NCBI RefSeq assembly: GCF_030816015.1
Contig: NZ_JAUSXN010000001.1
Location: forward strand, 2,790,001 to 2,854,000
Direction: 5' to 3'
DNA from: Pedobacter sp. W3I1
Lineage (GTDB): Bacteria; Bacteroidota; Bacteroidia; Sphingobacteriales; Sphingobacteriaceae
DNA length: 64,000 bases
The position numbers and the translations under genes were made by a program. The notes under the pieces were generated by a model. The model saw nothing but the letters and a program-made list of their open reading frames with translations. It did no database searches and was not told where the DNA came from. Of the stretch, positions 1 to 9,433 are shown piece by piece; position 1 is the stretch's first letter; each line of letters starts with the position of its first letter.

Positions 1-1078
1 AGTTATATTTTTGTCCGCGTAACTGAGGTTCGAAACCTGCGGCTTTAATAGATTGCTGAATGCCATTCGCGGTAAAACGGTGTGGAGCACCAGCCGCCGA
101 TACCACATTTTCTTCGATCATAATCGATCCAAAATCGTTTGCACCTGCATGTAAACAAAGCTGTGCGGTGGCTTTACCAACCGTTAGCCAGCTGGCCTGA
201 ATATTTTTAATATTAGGCAACATGATGCGGCTTAAAGCGATCATACGGATATATTCATCAGCTGTTACATTGTTGCTAATTCCGCGTAATCTTTTTAGTA
301 AAGTGCCATCATCTTGGAAAGGCCAGGGAATAAAAGCTAAAAATCCGTTGGCATCGGCAGGTTTTTCGCTCTGTACCTGACGGATCCATACCAAATGTTC
401 AAAGCGTTCTTCTATGGTTTCCACATGGCCAAACATCATCGTTGCCGAAGTAGTGATGTCTAATTGATGGCATGCACGCATTACATCAAGCCATTCTTGT
501 CCGCCACATTTACCTTTCGAGATTAAACGCCTCACGCGGTCGTTTAAAATTTCGGCACCTGCACCCGGAAGCGAATCCATGCCTGCTTCTTTTAATGCTT
601 TTAATACCTCAGTATGTGTCATCCCCTCGAGCTTTGCAACGTGTGCAATTTCTGGCGGGCCTAAAGCATGCAATTTTAGATCTGGATATAATTCTTTCAG
701 TTTTCTGAATAAGTCAGCATAAAATGCCAAACCTAAATCGGGGTGGTGACCACCCTGTAATAATAATTGATCTCCACCTAAACGAAAAGTCTCTTCAATC
801 TTTACCTTATAAGTTTCGATATCAGTGATATAACTTTCGTCGTGGCCAGGCCTGCGGAAGAAATTACAGAATTTACAGTTGGCAATACAAACGTTCGTGG
901 TGTTTACATTACGGTCGATTTGCCAGGTTACTTTGCCACTGGGTACCTGGATTTTCCTTAATTCATTTGCTACAAACATCAAAGATGCAGTATCGGCATG
1001 ATGATATAAATGTACACCTTCTTCAAGGCTCAAAAAATCGAAATGTAATGCCCGTTGCAGTAAATCGGCTATATTCAT
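1..1078 (-). CDS. mqnC: MqnC, cyclic dehypoxanthinyl futalosine synthase (3' end at window edge)
   Basis: Radical-SAM enzyme of the futalosine route to menaquinone, which cyclises dehypoxanthine futalosine. Translating the reverse strand from the ATG at 1078-1076 gives 359 codons open to the window edge. A CxxxCxxC iron-sulfur/SAM motif (CIANCKFC, about residues 64-71) is followed by NFFRRPGHDE, and GGxHPDLGL and LPGAGAEIL motifs typical of the MqnC/MqnE/CofH family lie downstream. The last visible residues (QKYN) and the next base fit a stop codon just outside the window, so little is missing. MqnE is the closest alternative, but the overall pattern and length favour MqnC. The gene is transcribed away from the M16 peptidase operon. 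Confidence 0.88.
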   Translation of the reverse strand, partial: MNIADLLQRALHFDFLSLEEGVHLYHHADTASLMFVANELRKIQVPSGKVTWQIDRNVNTTNVCIANCKFCNFFRRPGHDESYITDIETYKVKIEETFRLGGDQLLLQGGHHPDLGLAFYADLFRKLKELYPDLKLHALGPPEIAHVAKLEGMTHTEVLKALKEAGMDSLPGAGAEILNDRVRRLISKGKCGGQEWLDVMRACHQLDITTSATMMFGHVETIEERFEHLVWIRQVQSEKPADANGFLAFIPWPFQDDGTLLKRLRGISNNVTADEYIRMIALSRIMLPNIKNIQASWLTVGKATAQLCLHAGANDFGSIMIEENVVSAAGAPHRFTANGIQQSIKAAGFEPQLRGQKYN

Positions 1079-1230
1079 AGTACAAAGATAAGGAAAAGGG
1101 AGGGAAGGTTGAAGGTGTAAGGTTTAAGGTTTGTCAAAAAAATAACAAACGCGGTTAATACACCAAAATCTATTCAATCTTCCTCATCCGTGAAATCATT
1201 TATTATATCTTTACGGTTCTAAAAATAAAT

Positions 1231-2475
1231 ATGGTAGATTTTAATCGTTTTACGCTGGCCAATGGTTTAAAAGTTTTGGTGCATGAAGATGCTACAACTC
1301 CAATGGCAGTTTTAAATATTTTATATGATGTGGGTGCCCGTGATGAGGACCCGGAAAAAACCGGTTTTGCGCATTTGTTTGAGCATTTAATGTTCGGCGG
1401 ATCGGTAAACATCCCCAATTATGACGAACCTTTGCAGCGCGTAGGAGGTGAGAATAACGCTTTTACAAGTAACGATATCACTAATTATTACATCACACTG
1501 CCTGCTGAAAACCTGGAAACAGCATTTTGGCTGGAGAGCGACCGCATGCTGAGCCTGGCTTTCTCTGAAAAAAGCTTAGATACCCAGCGGAATGTAGTGA
1601 GCGAAGAATTTAAGCAACGTTATCTTAATCAGCCTTATGGCGATGTTTGGTTAAAGTTGCGTCCGTTGGCTTATAAAAAGCATTCTTACCGCTGGGCAAC
1701 TATCGGGAAAGAACTTTCGCATATCGAAAATGCAACAATGGACGATGTGAAAGCATTTTTTAAGAAACATTATACTCCACAAAATGCAATTTTAGTAGTG
1801 GGTGGCAATGTGAAAACAGAAGATGTGAAAAAACTGGCAGAAAAATGGTTCGAACCGATCCCAGCTGGTGATAAATATAACCGGGATCTGATTCAGGAAG
1901 AACCGCAAACAGAAGCCAGAAAAGAAACCGTTAAAGCAAACGTGCCTTTAAATGCAATTTATATGGCTTTTAAAATGCCGGGAAGGTTAAATCAAGATTA
2001 TTACGCTTTTGATTTATTATCTGATATTTTATCGCGTGGACAATCTTCACGTTTGTATAACAGCTTGCTGAAAGAACAGAAACTTTTTAGCGATATCAAT
2101 GCCTACATTTCGAGCAGTTTAGATCCAGGTTTGTTTGTTGTTGAAGGTAAACTGGTAGAAGGTGTAACCGTGGAAACGGCAGAAAAGGCAATCTGGGTTG
2201 AGCTGGAAAAATTAAAAGCCGAACTGGTGTCTGATAACGAATTAAAGAAGGTAAAAAACAAGGTAGAATCGGTACTTGTTTTTTCTGAGATGAGCCTGCT
2301 AGATAAAGCGATGAACCTGGCTTATTACGAATTACTGGGAGATGCAGCTTTATTGAACGGGGAAACCGAAGAATTTTTAAAAGTAGAGGCAGAAGATATC
2401 AAAAGGATATCCAACGAAACTTTCCAACCAAATTCATCGTCAACTTTATATTATTTAACTGAAGAAAATGCTTAA
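1231..2475 (+). CDS. M16 zinc peptidase, catalytic subunit
   Basis: Pitrilysin/insulinase-family (M16) metallopeptidase of 414 residues, the size of the bacterial two-subunit type. The inverted zinc motif HLFEH is at residues 48-52, and the distal glutamate ligand falls in the VVSEEF segment near residue 125-126. The N-terminal domain is followed by a second M16C-like domain (about 160-400). No signal peptide is seen, so it probably acts in the cytoplasm. Its last 8 bases overlap the start of the next gene, which encodes a second M16 protein without the zinc motif, so the two probably form one heterodimeric peptidase from a single transcript. The substrate cannot be read from the sequence. 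Confidence 0.92.
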   Translation: MVDFNRFTLANGLKVLVHEDATTPMAVLNILYDVGARDEDPEKTGFAHLFEHLMFGGSVNIPNYDEPLQRVGGENNAFTSNDITNYYITLPAENLETAFWLESDRMLSLAFSEKSLDTQRNVVSEEFKQRYLNQPYGDVWLKLRPLAYKKHSYRWATIGKELSHIENATMDDVKAFFKKHYTPQNAILVVGGNVKTEDVKKLAEKWFEPIPAGDKYNRDLIQEEPQTEARKETVKANVPLNAIYMAFKMPGRLNQDYYAFDLLSDILSRGQSSRLYNSLLKEQKLFSDINAYISSSLDPGLFVVEGKLVEGVTVETAEKAIWVELEKLKAELVSDNELKKVKNKVESVLVFSEMSLLDKAMNLAYYELLGDAALLNGETEEFLKVEAEDIKRISNETFQPNSSSTLYYLTEENA

Positions 2476-3739
2476 CAGACAACAGGCGCCTGATTTTAAG
2501 CAGGTATCAACAATAAATTTTATCCATCCGGAAAAAAAAGTATTAGATAATGGTGTACCCGTTTTTACGATTTATTCTGGAGAACAGGATCTGGTACGTA
2601 TTGAATTTATTTTTGATAACGTAAACTGGAAATTGGAAAAACCATTACAGGCCATTGCAGTAAGTGCCCTGATTAATAATGGAACAAATAAATTATCGGC
2701 AAAAGAGATAGCAGAACAAATTGATTTTTATGGCGCATTTTTCCAAACAGAATATGTCCAGGATCAATCTTCGGTTACATTGTATACTTTAAATAAACAT
2801 TTACATTCGGTATTGCCCATTGTGAAGGATGTTTTATCAGAAAGCAAGTTCCCACAAGATGAGCTTGATATTTATATCCAAAATCAGAAGCAAAAGCTAC
2901 AGGTAAACCTGAAGAAAAATGATGTTCTTTCGAGAAAAGAATTTGCACAAGCTTTATTTGGCGATACGGCTTATGGCGTAAATATTAAAGCAGACCATTA
3001 CGATGCATTAAAACGTGAAGATTTAATTGAATATTTTAAGGCTGCCTACGCACCAAATAATTGTACCATAATCGCTTCAGGGAAGTTTGATATTTCAAGC
3101 TTTAATCTGTTAAACGATGCTTTCGGAAAGGATTGGGAAAAAAGTAATGCGGTAAAGAATAGTTTCGATTTCACCGCAACGGAAAAACAGTTTGTTTATA
3201 CCGAAAAACCAGAGGCTTTACAATCGGCAATCAGAATAGGACAGTTGGCAATTAATCGTAAACATGAAGACTTTTCTGGACTTCAGATTTTAAATACTGT
3301 TTTAGGTGGTTACTTTGGATCACGTTTGATGAACAATATCCGCGAAGATAAAGGATACACTTATGGTATTGGTTCTGGTATTTCTTCATTACAGCAAGCA
3401 GGTTATCTGTTTATCGCTACAGAAGTTGGTGCCGATGTTTGTTCGGCTGCATTAACAGAGATTTACAAAGAAATAGAGCTGTTAAAAAATGAACTGGTAG
3501 GGGAAGAAGAACTGAATCTGGTTCGAAATTACATGTTGGGATCAATGCTGGGCAGTTTGGAAAATGTATTCTCACACGCCGATAAATTCAAGAATATTTA
3601 CTTCTCAGGATTGGATTACGACTACTATACAAAATATATAGAGAAGGTTAAAACCATTACTGCTGAAGAATTACTTGCTTTGGCGAATAAATACCTCAGA
3701 ACCGATCATTTTACAGAGGTGGTGATCGGGAAGAAATAA
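2468..3739 (+). CDS. M16 peptidase-like partner subunit without zinc motif
   Basis: An M16-family protein of 423 residues with no HxxEH motif. The corresponding region reads AIAVSALINNGTNKLSAKEI, so it should not bind zinc. It keeps the C-terminal substrate-binding segment with the Arg/Tyr pair (GSRLMNNIREDKGYTYGIGS, about residues 281-300) that non-catalytic M16B subunits contribute to their catalytic partners. The start ATG lies inside the end of the upstream catalytic gene (8-base overlap), suggesting translational coupling and fixed stoichiometry. It is a cytoplasmic companion by family knowledge; the pairing is inferred from overlap and motif loss. Confidence 0.9.
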   Translation: MLNRQQAPDFKQVSTINFIHPEKKVLDNGVPVFTIYSGEQDLVRIEFIFDNVNWKLEKPLQAIAVSALINNGTNKLSAKEIAEQIDFYGAFFQTEYVQDQSSVTLYTLNKHLHSVLPIVKDVLSESKFPQDELDIYIQNQKQKLQVNLKKNDVLSRKEFAQALFGDTAYGVNIKADHYDALKREDLIEYFKAAYAPNNCTIIASGKFDISSFNLLNDAFGKDWEKSNAVKNSFDFTATEKQFVYTEKPEALQSAIRIGQLAINRKHEDFSGLQILNTVLGGYFGSRLMNNIREDKGYTYGIGSGISSLQQAGYLFIATEVGADVCSAALTEIYKEIELLKNELVGEEELNLVRNYMLGSMLGSLENVFSHADKFKNIYFSGLDYDYYTKYIEKVKTITAEELLALANKYLRTDHFTEVVIGKK

Positions 3740-3760
3740 GGGTAAATTAATCCTCTAGAG

Positions 3761-3852
3761 AGGTCGTCATTTCGAGTGGAGTGCAACGAAGCCGAGTAAT
3801 CTGTCGAGATAGATCTCTCCATTCCACTGCGTTCCAGTCGAGATGACGACCT
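3761..3852. repeat. Family A palindromic repeat (GTCATTTCGA type)
   Basis: Imperfect inverted repeat whose outer arms AGGTCGTCAT and ATGACGACCT pair exactly, followed by TTCGA/TCGAG and inner arms ending in a TCTCTCC segment. It lies between two convergent genes and could act as a bidirectional transcript end. The same palindrome recurs in many gaps of this window. Confidence 0.8.
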
Positions 3853-3861
3853 TATATAAAT

Positions 3862-4143
3862 CTATCTGTACTGGCAAAGATAGGTCGTTTGCACGTTGGC
3901 CCTTACTTTAAATGAGGAGTTTGCAGGCACTTCAAAATTACTTCCTGCTTTAATGCTTTTCCAATCGGCTGTATCAGGTAAAAGTGCTGATAGCTCACCC
4001 TCAATAACATGCATAATTTCTTTCTGTGCGGTTCCAAAAGTATATTCTCCAGGATTTATAACGCCGATAGTCGATTTTCCCTCGGCGGTTTCATAGCCTA
4101 ACGATTTAACGTTGCCATCAAAATATTGGTTTTCAGTAATCAT
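3862..4143 (-). CDS. ppnP: Pyrimidine/purine nucleoside phosphorylase, cupin type
   Basis: A 93-residue single-domain cupin. It aligns throughout with E. coli PpnP (YaiE, formerly DUF1255): N-terminal NQYFDGNVKSLG, central GEYTFGTAQKEIMHVIEGE, then LLPD-ADW and C-terminal TTYLCQYR. The family cleaves a broad range of nucleosides with phosphate to give free base and ribose-1-phosphate in the cytoplasm. The length equals that of the family. The gene lies 8 bp downstream of the DUF3857 pair on the same strand and may be co-transcribed, although no functional link is evident. Confidence 0.9.
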   Translation of the reverse strand: MITENQYFDGNVKSLGYETAEGKSTIGVINPGEYTFGTAQKEIMHVIEGELSALLPDTADWKSIKAGSNFEVPANSSFKVRANVQTTYLCQYR

Positions 4144-4151
4144 ATGCTCAT

Positions 4152-6047
4152 TTATAAAGTTTTTGCTAAAACGGCTTTTTGCTTATCAGCCTGGTAAATT
4201 TTTTTATAGAAATCTACATATTCACCATATTTTTCTGGCGGATACTTTTTATTGTTCATGGCCTGCGTTCTGCTGTAAACAATCATATTATCCTTAACGC
4301 TAAATTTCGCACTATACGAGCCAAATTCAGAGCTAATCGCAATATCTTTTGGAATAAACTCTACATTATAGCCTTTTGGCAAAATGTAACTAATTTCATC
4401 ATCATCATTGTAACTGAACGGAACAGCAAAGTACGTTTTTCTGACCTCTACTTTAAGCGGCACGCTCTCGCGACGGTTAACCTGGTTGATCACCAAAAAC
4501 AACTTATCTCCACCTTTGGTTAACAACGGGTTGGTTTTAAAGTTAATTTCTTCAGTAAGCACTGGTACCGTTTTATCTGGCTGTGCATACTTATAACTAA
4601 TCAGCTCGGCTACCGGAATGGGACTCTCTTCAATTATTTTTTTCCGGAGATCCACAGGTTCCATTAATGTCATCGAAAAATTTTCTTCAAACTGCGCATT
4701 ACCATAAGTAGATTTTATTTCTGAGCTGGCTGTACCATCTTCTGCCAATGTAATTTTGGTTTTTCTGATCTGATAATTTTCTTTGGCATTGTAGGCAGGG
4801 GTATGCACTATTTTTCCTCCATCTTCGGTAACCATTAATACATTCCGGTCAGAATTGCCATAACCGATAAATCCCATTGGGTTATATTGGCTGGTGCATT
4901 CTAAAAACGTAGTATCTTTTGCCAATGGAACACACAAAATCATATGGTTTGCCTGCCCCATACTCGAGTAATTGAGGTTTAAGCTTGGCATATCGTTTCC
5001 AATGACAATTAAATTTGAGGCAATTCCTGCTTCGTTTAATAAAGCCTTCATGTAATTAGAAAGTGCTTTACAATCGCCATAATTAACCTGCGCTACCTTT
5101 TCGGCCAAAATAGGCCTAAAGCCACCAATTCCCAATTGTACACTCACATAACGGGTATTTTGCTGCAAATGGTTGTACAAAATGCGGATCTTTTCTTTTG
5201 TTGTTTTGGCATCTTTAATTAAATTCTGTACCATTAATTTGGTGGCTTCCGGAAGTTTATTTCCACCCTGATTTAAGGTGAAAAGCCATGACCCGAAATT
5301 TTTCCAGTTATCGAAATTTCCTGTCGAACCATCGTATTCAAACTGATTAGGAGAGGCTTTTACCCATGCAGAAATATTATCGATATCGGTACTTAAAGGC
5401 TCTTCAGCAACTGCTGCAACGTTGGTACTCTTCCATTTGTACTGTACTTTTTCTCCATTAATTACCGAGTCGGTCTGTAAATTCAAACTCGTAATGTATC
5501 TCATTTTGTAGTTTTTTGCCTTTTGAATCGTGTAGGCCGATTTTTCTACTGATACTCCAAAACCTTTCAGGTCGCGCCATGAAGGAAAATAAAGCAATCC
5601 TTTATAATCCTGACTATAGCTATACTCTATGGTGTATGGATAAGTTATACTTACAAATTTTAGGAGTTTAAGTCTATTTTCTTCGAAGATCGAAAAATCC
5701 GAAATCAGGCTTTGGTCTTTTATATCTGAACTTTTATAGTCCTTTACCTTTTTTCCTGCAGCATCGTAAAGGGTAGCCTTAATGTTGTAGATACTGCTAA
5801 ATTTATCGTAACCTTCAGCCATTTCACCATATTCTTCACCGGCTTTGTTTAAAATGGTTATCGCCACTTTATAATCCATTTTTGCCTCACCCAAACCCTT
5901 AACATCAAAAAAAGATTCTTCGTTCCTGATGACAGCAACAGCATCCTTTTTCAGGTTTTCAGGAATCTTCGCTACATCGTAATCTATTTGTGCTAATGCA
6001 CTATTAATGCTTACAAGCGCAAGCGCCAAACTTAAATAGTATTTCAT
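4152..6047 (-). CDS. DUF3857/transglutaminase-like exported protein with near-intact triad
   Basis: A 631-residue protein with a signal peptide ending at ALAQ (residue 20), a DUF3857 beta-rich domain (about 45-230) and a transglutaminase-like cysteine-peptidase fold (about 270-400). The catalytic Cys is C326 in YGDCK and the His is H368 in ANHMIL. The third position is Glu (E383, FLECTS) where Asp is usual. The C-terminal 200 residues resemble the DUF2569/3858-type tail of Bacteroidota members. It should be periplasmic or membrane associated. Its start overlaps the stop of the upstream paralogue by one base (TAATG), so both come from one transcript. The substrate is unknown. Confidence 0.82.
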   Translation of the reverse strand: MKYYLSLALALVSINSALAQIDYDVAKIPENLKKDAVAVIRNEESFFDVKGLGEAKMDYKVAITILNKAGEEYGEMAEGYDKFSSIYNIKATLYDAAGKKVKDYKSSDIKDQSLISDFSIFEENRLKLLKFVSITYPYTIEYSYSQDYKGLLYFPSWRDLKGFGVSVEKSAYTIQKAKNYKMRYITSLNLQTDSVINGEKVQYKWKSTNVAAVAEEPLSTDIDNISAWVKASPNQFEYDGSTGNFDNWKNFGSWLFTLNQGGNKLPEATKLMVQNLIKDAKTTKEKIRILYNHLQQNTRYVSVQLGIGGFRPILAEKVAQVNYGDCKALSNYMKALLNEAGIASNLIVIGNDMPSLNLNYSSMGQANHMILCVPLAKDTTFLECTSQYNPMGFIGYGNSDRNVLMVTEDGGKIVHTPAYNAKENYQIRKTKITLAEDGTASSEIKSTYGNAQFEENFSMTLMEPVDLRKKIIEESPIPVAELISYKYAQPDKTVPVLTEEINFKTNPLLTKGGDKLFLVINQVNRRESVPLKVEVRKTYFAVPFSYNDDDEISYILPKGYNVEFIPKDIAISSEFGSYSAKFSVKDNMIVYSRTQAMNNKKYPPEKYGEYVDFYKKIYQADKQKAVLAKTL

Positions 6048-8053
6048 TATACTTTCTTTTTAAATACGATCTGTTCAGCCTGCTTTTCTACAACTGTTTT
6101 AAATAATTCTTTTAAGTCGAAATATTCTTCTGGTGTATAAAGCGATTTGTTTACATTTATAATACTTCTTACCATTAAGGTTTTGCCTTCTGCAATGTAA
6201 TTGATGGTAAATGTTCCATTCTCTTCCGGCAGTTTATAAATCCCACCTTTTGGCAGCTTATCTACTTCGTAGTCTTCAGGGAAGTTAATCGTAATCCGGT
6301 AACTTTCTTTAAATGGATAGGCAAAATCGACCGGGAATTTTCGTTGCTCTAATTTGAATAAATTTTCTTTGGTTCTTTCGAAAAGCAAAGGGGTAAAATA
6401 TACCAGGTTTCCGGCTTCTTCCACATTGTCTTCAATTACTACATCCATCGTTTCAGTCAACAACTCATCAAGATTGTCGAGGTTGTCTATTTTATAATTA
6501 GAAACTTCGAGGCCTGTTTTGTCTTTTTTGAAGTTTTTAACAAATTCGGTTTCGTTATTAGTTTTTCTATATTTATTGCGAAGGTTTAGTGCGCTATAGC
6601 CTTTTGAGTATTGATTAATTTTGCCCGTTAACTTATGGTCTTTATCAAGCGTCATATTATAAACAAAAATCTTTTCACTCAATACGCTTGGTTCTGTAGA
6701 AAGCCATTTTCCATTAAAGCTTTTTAAATCCATATAAAAGCCCTGGTGACTCAGGTTTTCATAATCTAACATACCAGCAGGAAGATCTTTATCTGTAGCA
6801 TCAAGAAAATAGAGTGTATTCCCGATCTGTGTAACACCAATTACGTTGTTGAACGCCGATTCTACCGGATATCCTGGGTGTTCTCCATTTTCCCTTGTGC
6901 TGATCAAAACGGGGTAGGCCTCTATTTTCGCTTCTTTCAATAAGCTTAATAAGGAAAGGTTGATATCAGCAGACGAACCTGTTTTCTTTTCGAAGATACT
7001 TTTTGGATTGGTTTCTTTAGCATATTCCGAGTATTCTTTATTCCATTTTAAGTTGTTTTTAACATAGTCGAAAATAAGCTTTACAGCAGCAAGGGTATCT
7101 TTTTCTCCTTTTAAAATGCCTGGAAGTACAGATTTGGCATAACTGTTTTTATTAATAAAACCGCCAAATTTTTCATCTTGAGCCAGCCCATTAATAATTT
7201 TTGACCACGATCCATTAAAGTCCTGGTAAAGTTCACCCGGAAACTGGGTTGCCCTAAGTTCAAATTTTATTTTAGGGATATAATCATCCATTGTGGTTAC
7301 ATAAGGCTCCTCTTTCAACGCAGGTACATTAGCAGCACAATATTTATCGTAAACAGCAGTAGAGTTTACGCCTGATACATAGCTTGCATTTACATTTTGG
7401 TGAAGCGGATGGTCGACCTGATAATACCCACTTAGGTTGTTCTTATAAGTTAGGTATTCAGGTATTTTTACATTGTACTCCGACCAAAGTGTTGGAATGT
7501 TTGACTGGAATTTCCAGCCACGCAGTGTGAAAATAAAATCTGACTTGATTTTGTATTTAAATTCGATAATGGAGCCTTCTTTAACATTTGGCAAGGCAAA
7601 TTTTTTGATGACATAGTTTTTGTTAAATTCCTCGGTAAATTTGGCATCCTTATTCAGTTTGCTGGTCACCATTTTGCCATCAACCATATTATAAGTTGCG
7701 GCATCCATAAAAGTAAGGTCTTCTTTTGCCGAGTTACTATTTTTATAAAGTTCTACTTTATAATTAGCCAGATCGTAACCATTTTTGTTTAAGATTTTGT
7801 AACGGATATGCCTTTCAAAAACATAAATAAAGCTACCAGAAGAAGGCCCGATTTCAAAATAACAGTCGCCAACATCAAACAGTTTAATCGCTGAAGCCGA
7901 AGAATCCTGTCCTGTGGCTTTCACCTCAAATTCTGTTGGAGCAATTTTACCAAACTTGAATTCTCTTTTTATAGGTTGAGTGGTTTGGGCATAGAGGGTG
8001 CTAACTCCAATGCATAGCATTAAAGTCAGAAATTGGAGCGCATTTTTCTGCAT
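6047..8053 (-). CDS. DUF3857/transglutaminase-like exported protein with degenerate triad
   Basis: A 668-residue paralogue of the downstream gene with the same order: signal peptide ending near YAQ (residue 23), DUF3857 domain (about 60-260), transglutaminase-like fold (about 300-430) and a beta-rich tail. The active-site segment reads KTGSSADIN, putting Ser361 where the catalytic Cys should be. The His position is Asn (FNNVIG, 402-403), while the Asp is kept (FLDAT, D418). It is therefore probably not an active transglutaminase or peptidase and may be a binding or structural partner of the downstream protein, to which it is translationally coupled. Bacteroidota genomes often carry such pairs. 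Confidence 0.8.
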   Translation of the reverse strand: MQKNALQFLTLMLCIGVSTLYAQTTQPIKREFKFGKIAPTEFEVKATGQDSSASAIKLFDVGDCYFEIGPSSGSFIYVFERHIRYKILNKNGYDLANYKVELYKNSNSAKEDLTFMDAATYNMVDGKMVTSKLNKDAKFTEEFNKNYVIKKFALPNVKEGSIIEFKYKIKSDFIFTLRGWKFQSNIPTLWSEYNVKIPEYLTYKNNLSGYYQVDHPLHQNVNASYVSGVNSTAVYDKYCAANVPALKEEPYVTTMDDYIPKIKFELRATQFPGELYQDFNGSWSKIINGLAQDEKFGGFINKNSYAKSVLPGILKGEKDTLAAVKLIFDYVKNNLKWNKEYSEYAKETNPKSIFEKKTGSSADINLSLLSLLKEAKIEAYPVLISTRENGEHPGYPVESAFNNVIGVTQIGNTLYFLDATDKDLPAGMLDYENLSHQGFYMDLKSFNGKWLSTEPSVLSEKIFVYNMTLDKDHKLTGKINQYSKGYSALNLRNKYRKTNNETEFVKNFKKDKTGLEVSNYKIDNLDNLDELLTETMDVVIEDNVEEAGNLVYFTPLLFERTKENLFKLEQRKFPVDFAYPFKESYRITINFPEDYEVDKLPKGGIYKLPEENGTFTINYIAEGKTLMVRSIINVNKSLYTPEEYFDLKELFKTVVEKQAEQIVFKKKV

Positions 8054-8196
8054 TTATAAAATTAGTTTTTTGGTTAATGCAATATTAAAAAGATTCAGCG
8101 AAATATGATCAATTAATTGACAAGATATTTTTGATGTATAATTTAAATCAGCCTGTATGGCTATGCAAAATTTTATAAGGTAATCTGTTATCGCTT

Positions 8197-9205
8197 TTAT
8201 GGGTTGGCCATTTCAGTTTTGTAAGTTTTCAGATATTCAGATCTCACTATTTTTGCTGTTTTATGTTCTTTGGTATGGCTCCATCCGGGAGGCATAAAAA
8301 TGTATAGAAACTTGTTTTTAATCCCTGGTGCGTGCCATACATCTTTAGCCAAAAGAACAATTTCGCCGAAATAAGCGTCTAAAAAACTATGTTTTTTCAT
8401 TTCCCGGGTAATACCGTATTCAATTTTTATCGTTTTATCTTCTTCCTGATAGGTTTTAAAAACATGGTCCCAGATGGGTAACAGGGTTACAGAAGTTGGT
8501 ATCCATATACAATGCATTCTTGGCATGGTGTACACGATGATGAGAAGGGGTAAGGATTATTTTATTTAAAAAACCGAAACGGCCATCTTTTGAGATGTTT
8601 TCTCCAATATGGATAAAAGATCCCCAAACACCATCAATAAACATAATTAAAAAAAGCAGTGAAGGGCTCACGCCTAAAAGTATACAGGTTGTTGTTCTAA
8701 TTAGGTCTGCATATGGTGCTTCAAGAAAAAAATGAGCAAAATTTACGGATAGATTCATGGTTTCGGGTGCATGATGAGTAGAATGTAAACACCAAAACAG
8801 CCTTACTTTATGCGCTAAAAAATGGTAAATAAAATGACCAAATTCCCATATTACATAGCCATAAATGAGCCAGTACCAGGTAATTTCGGTTTTAAAAATG
8901 GCATATTTCCCAAATAAACCTATACAAAGGGAAACCATTCCGATTGAAATAATGCGGCCAATAAATGAATTGAAGACCAATGAAAAGAAAGAGATGCGAT
9001 AATCAACCACTTTAAAACGGCGGTAAAATGTCATCCTGATGATTTCAAAAGCCAATAGAAAGGGGATTAAGGGACCAATAAGTGCACTAATTCCTTTCCA
9101 GCTCATAAACTGGCTATAATCATTGGTTTGCAACAGTTGTAAAATTGCCGATAAGCCGAAAAAGCCAATCAGCCATTCCTTCGTTCCTTCCAGAAAATCA
9201 ATCAT
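8197..9205 (-). pseudogene. Sterol desaturase/fatty acid hydroxylase family membrane protein, frameshifted
   Basis: The N-terminal frame (8456-9205, 249 codons) holds several membrane segments and all three histidine boxes of the fatty acid hydroxylase superfamily: HFIYH, HSTHH and HRVHH. That frame ends in an unrelated tail after MDTNFCN. The continuing sequence LPIWDHVFKTYQEED, standard after the third His box, is in another frame that runs to 8197. Removing one base from the GGG run at 8484-8486 joins both frames into about 335 residues, the family length. The family is di-iron membrane oxygenases acting on lipids. Either a recent inactivating insertion or a sequencing error. The third-box region is encoded upstream of the break. 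Confidence 0.8.
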
Positions 9206-9393
9206 GTTTATATATTTGGTTCGATGAATTTATATAAATATCGAGCTTAATCAAATTAAATCGCTAAATACTTAGTGGGATTATCCCTTAATAACTTCTG
9301 AAAGCCTGCCCATTTTAGCGCTAATGCAATTGTCAGGCAAGCTCAATATTTAAGCATTTTTATCTTTATGCTTTTATTTCCCCTCAATTTTTG

Positions 9394-9401
9394 TATCTTT
9401 G
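9394..9401 (+). promoter_or_regulatory. Bacteroidota -7 promoter element upstream of guaB
   Basis: TATCTTTG matches TAnnTTTG and lies 33 bp before the chosen guaB start at 9434. No convincing TTTG -33 element is seen at the usual distance. The site overlaps the longer possible reading frame from 9368, which argues against that earlier start. Confidence 0.6.
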
Positions 9402-9433
9402 CCTGGCAAATAATAAATCCTAATTTATTTGCT

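Noticed and set aside
9368..9433. Earlier ATG for guaB giving a 511-residue protein
   Set aside because: The extra residues lie over a TATCTTTG -7 box and match no IMP dehydrogenase N-terminus; the start at 9434 gives the family length.
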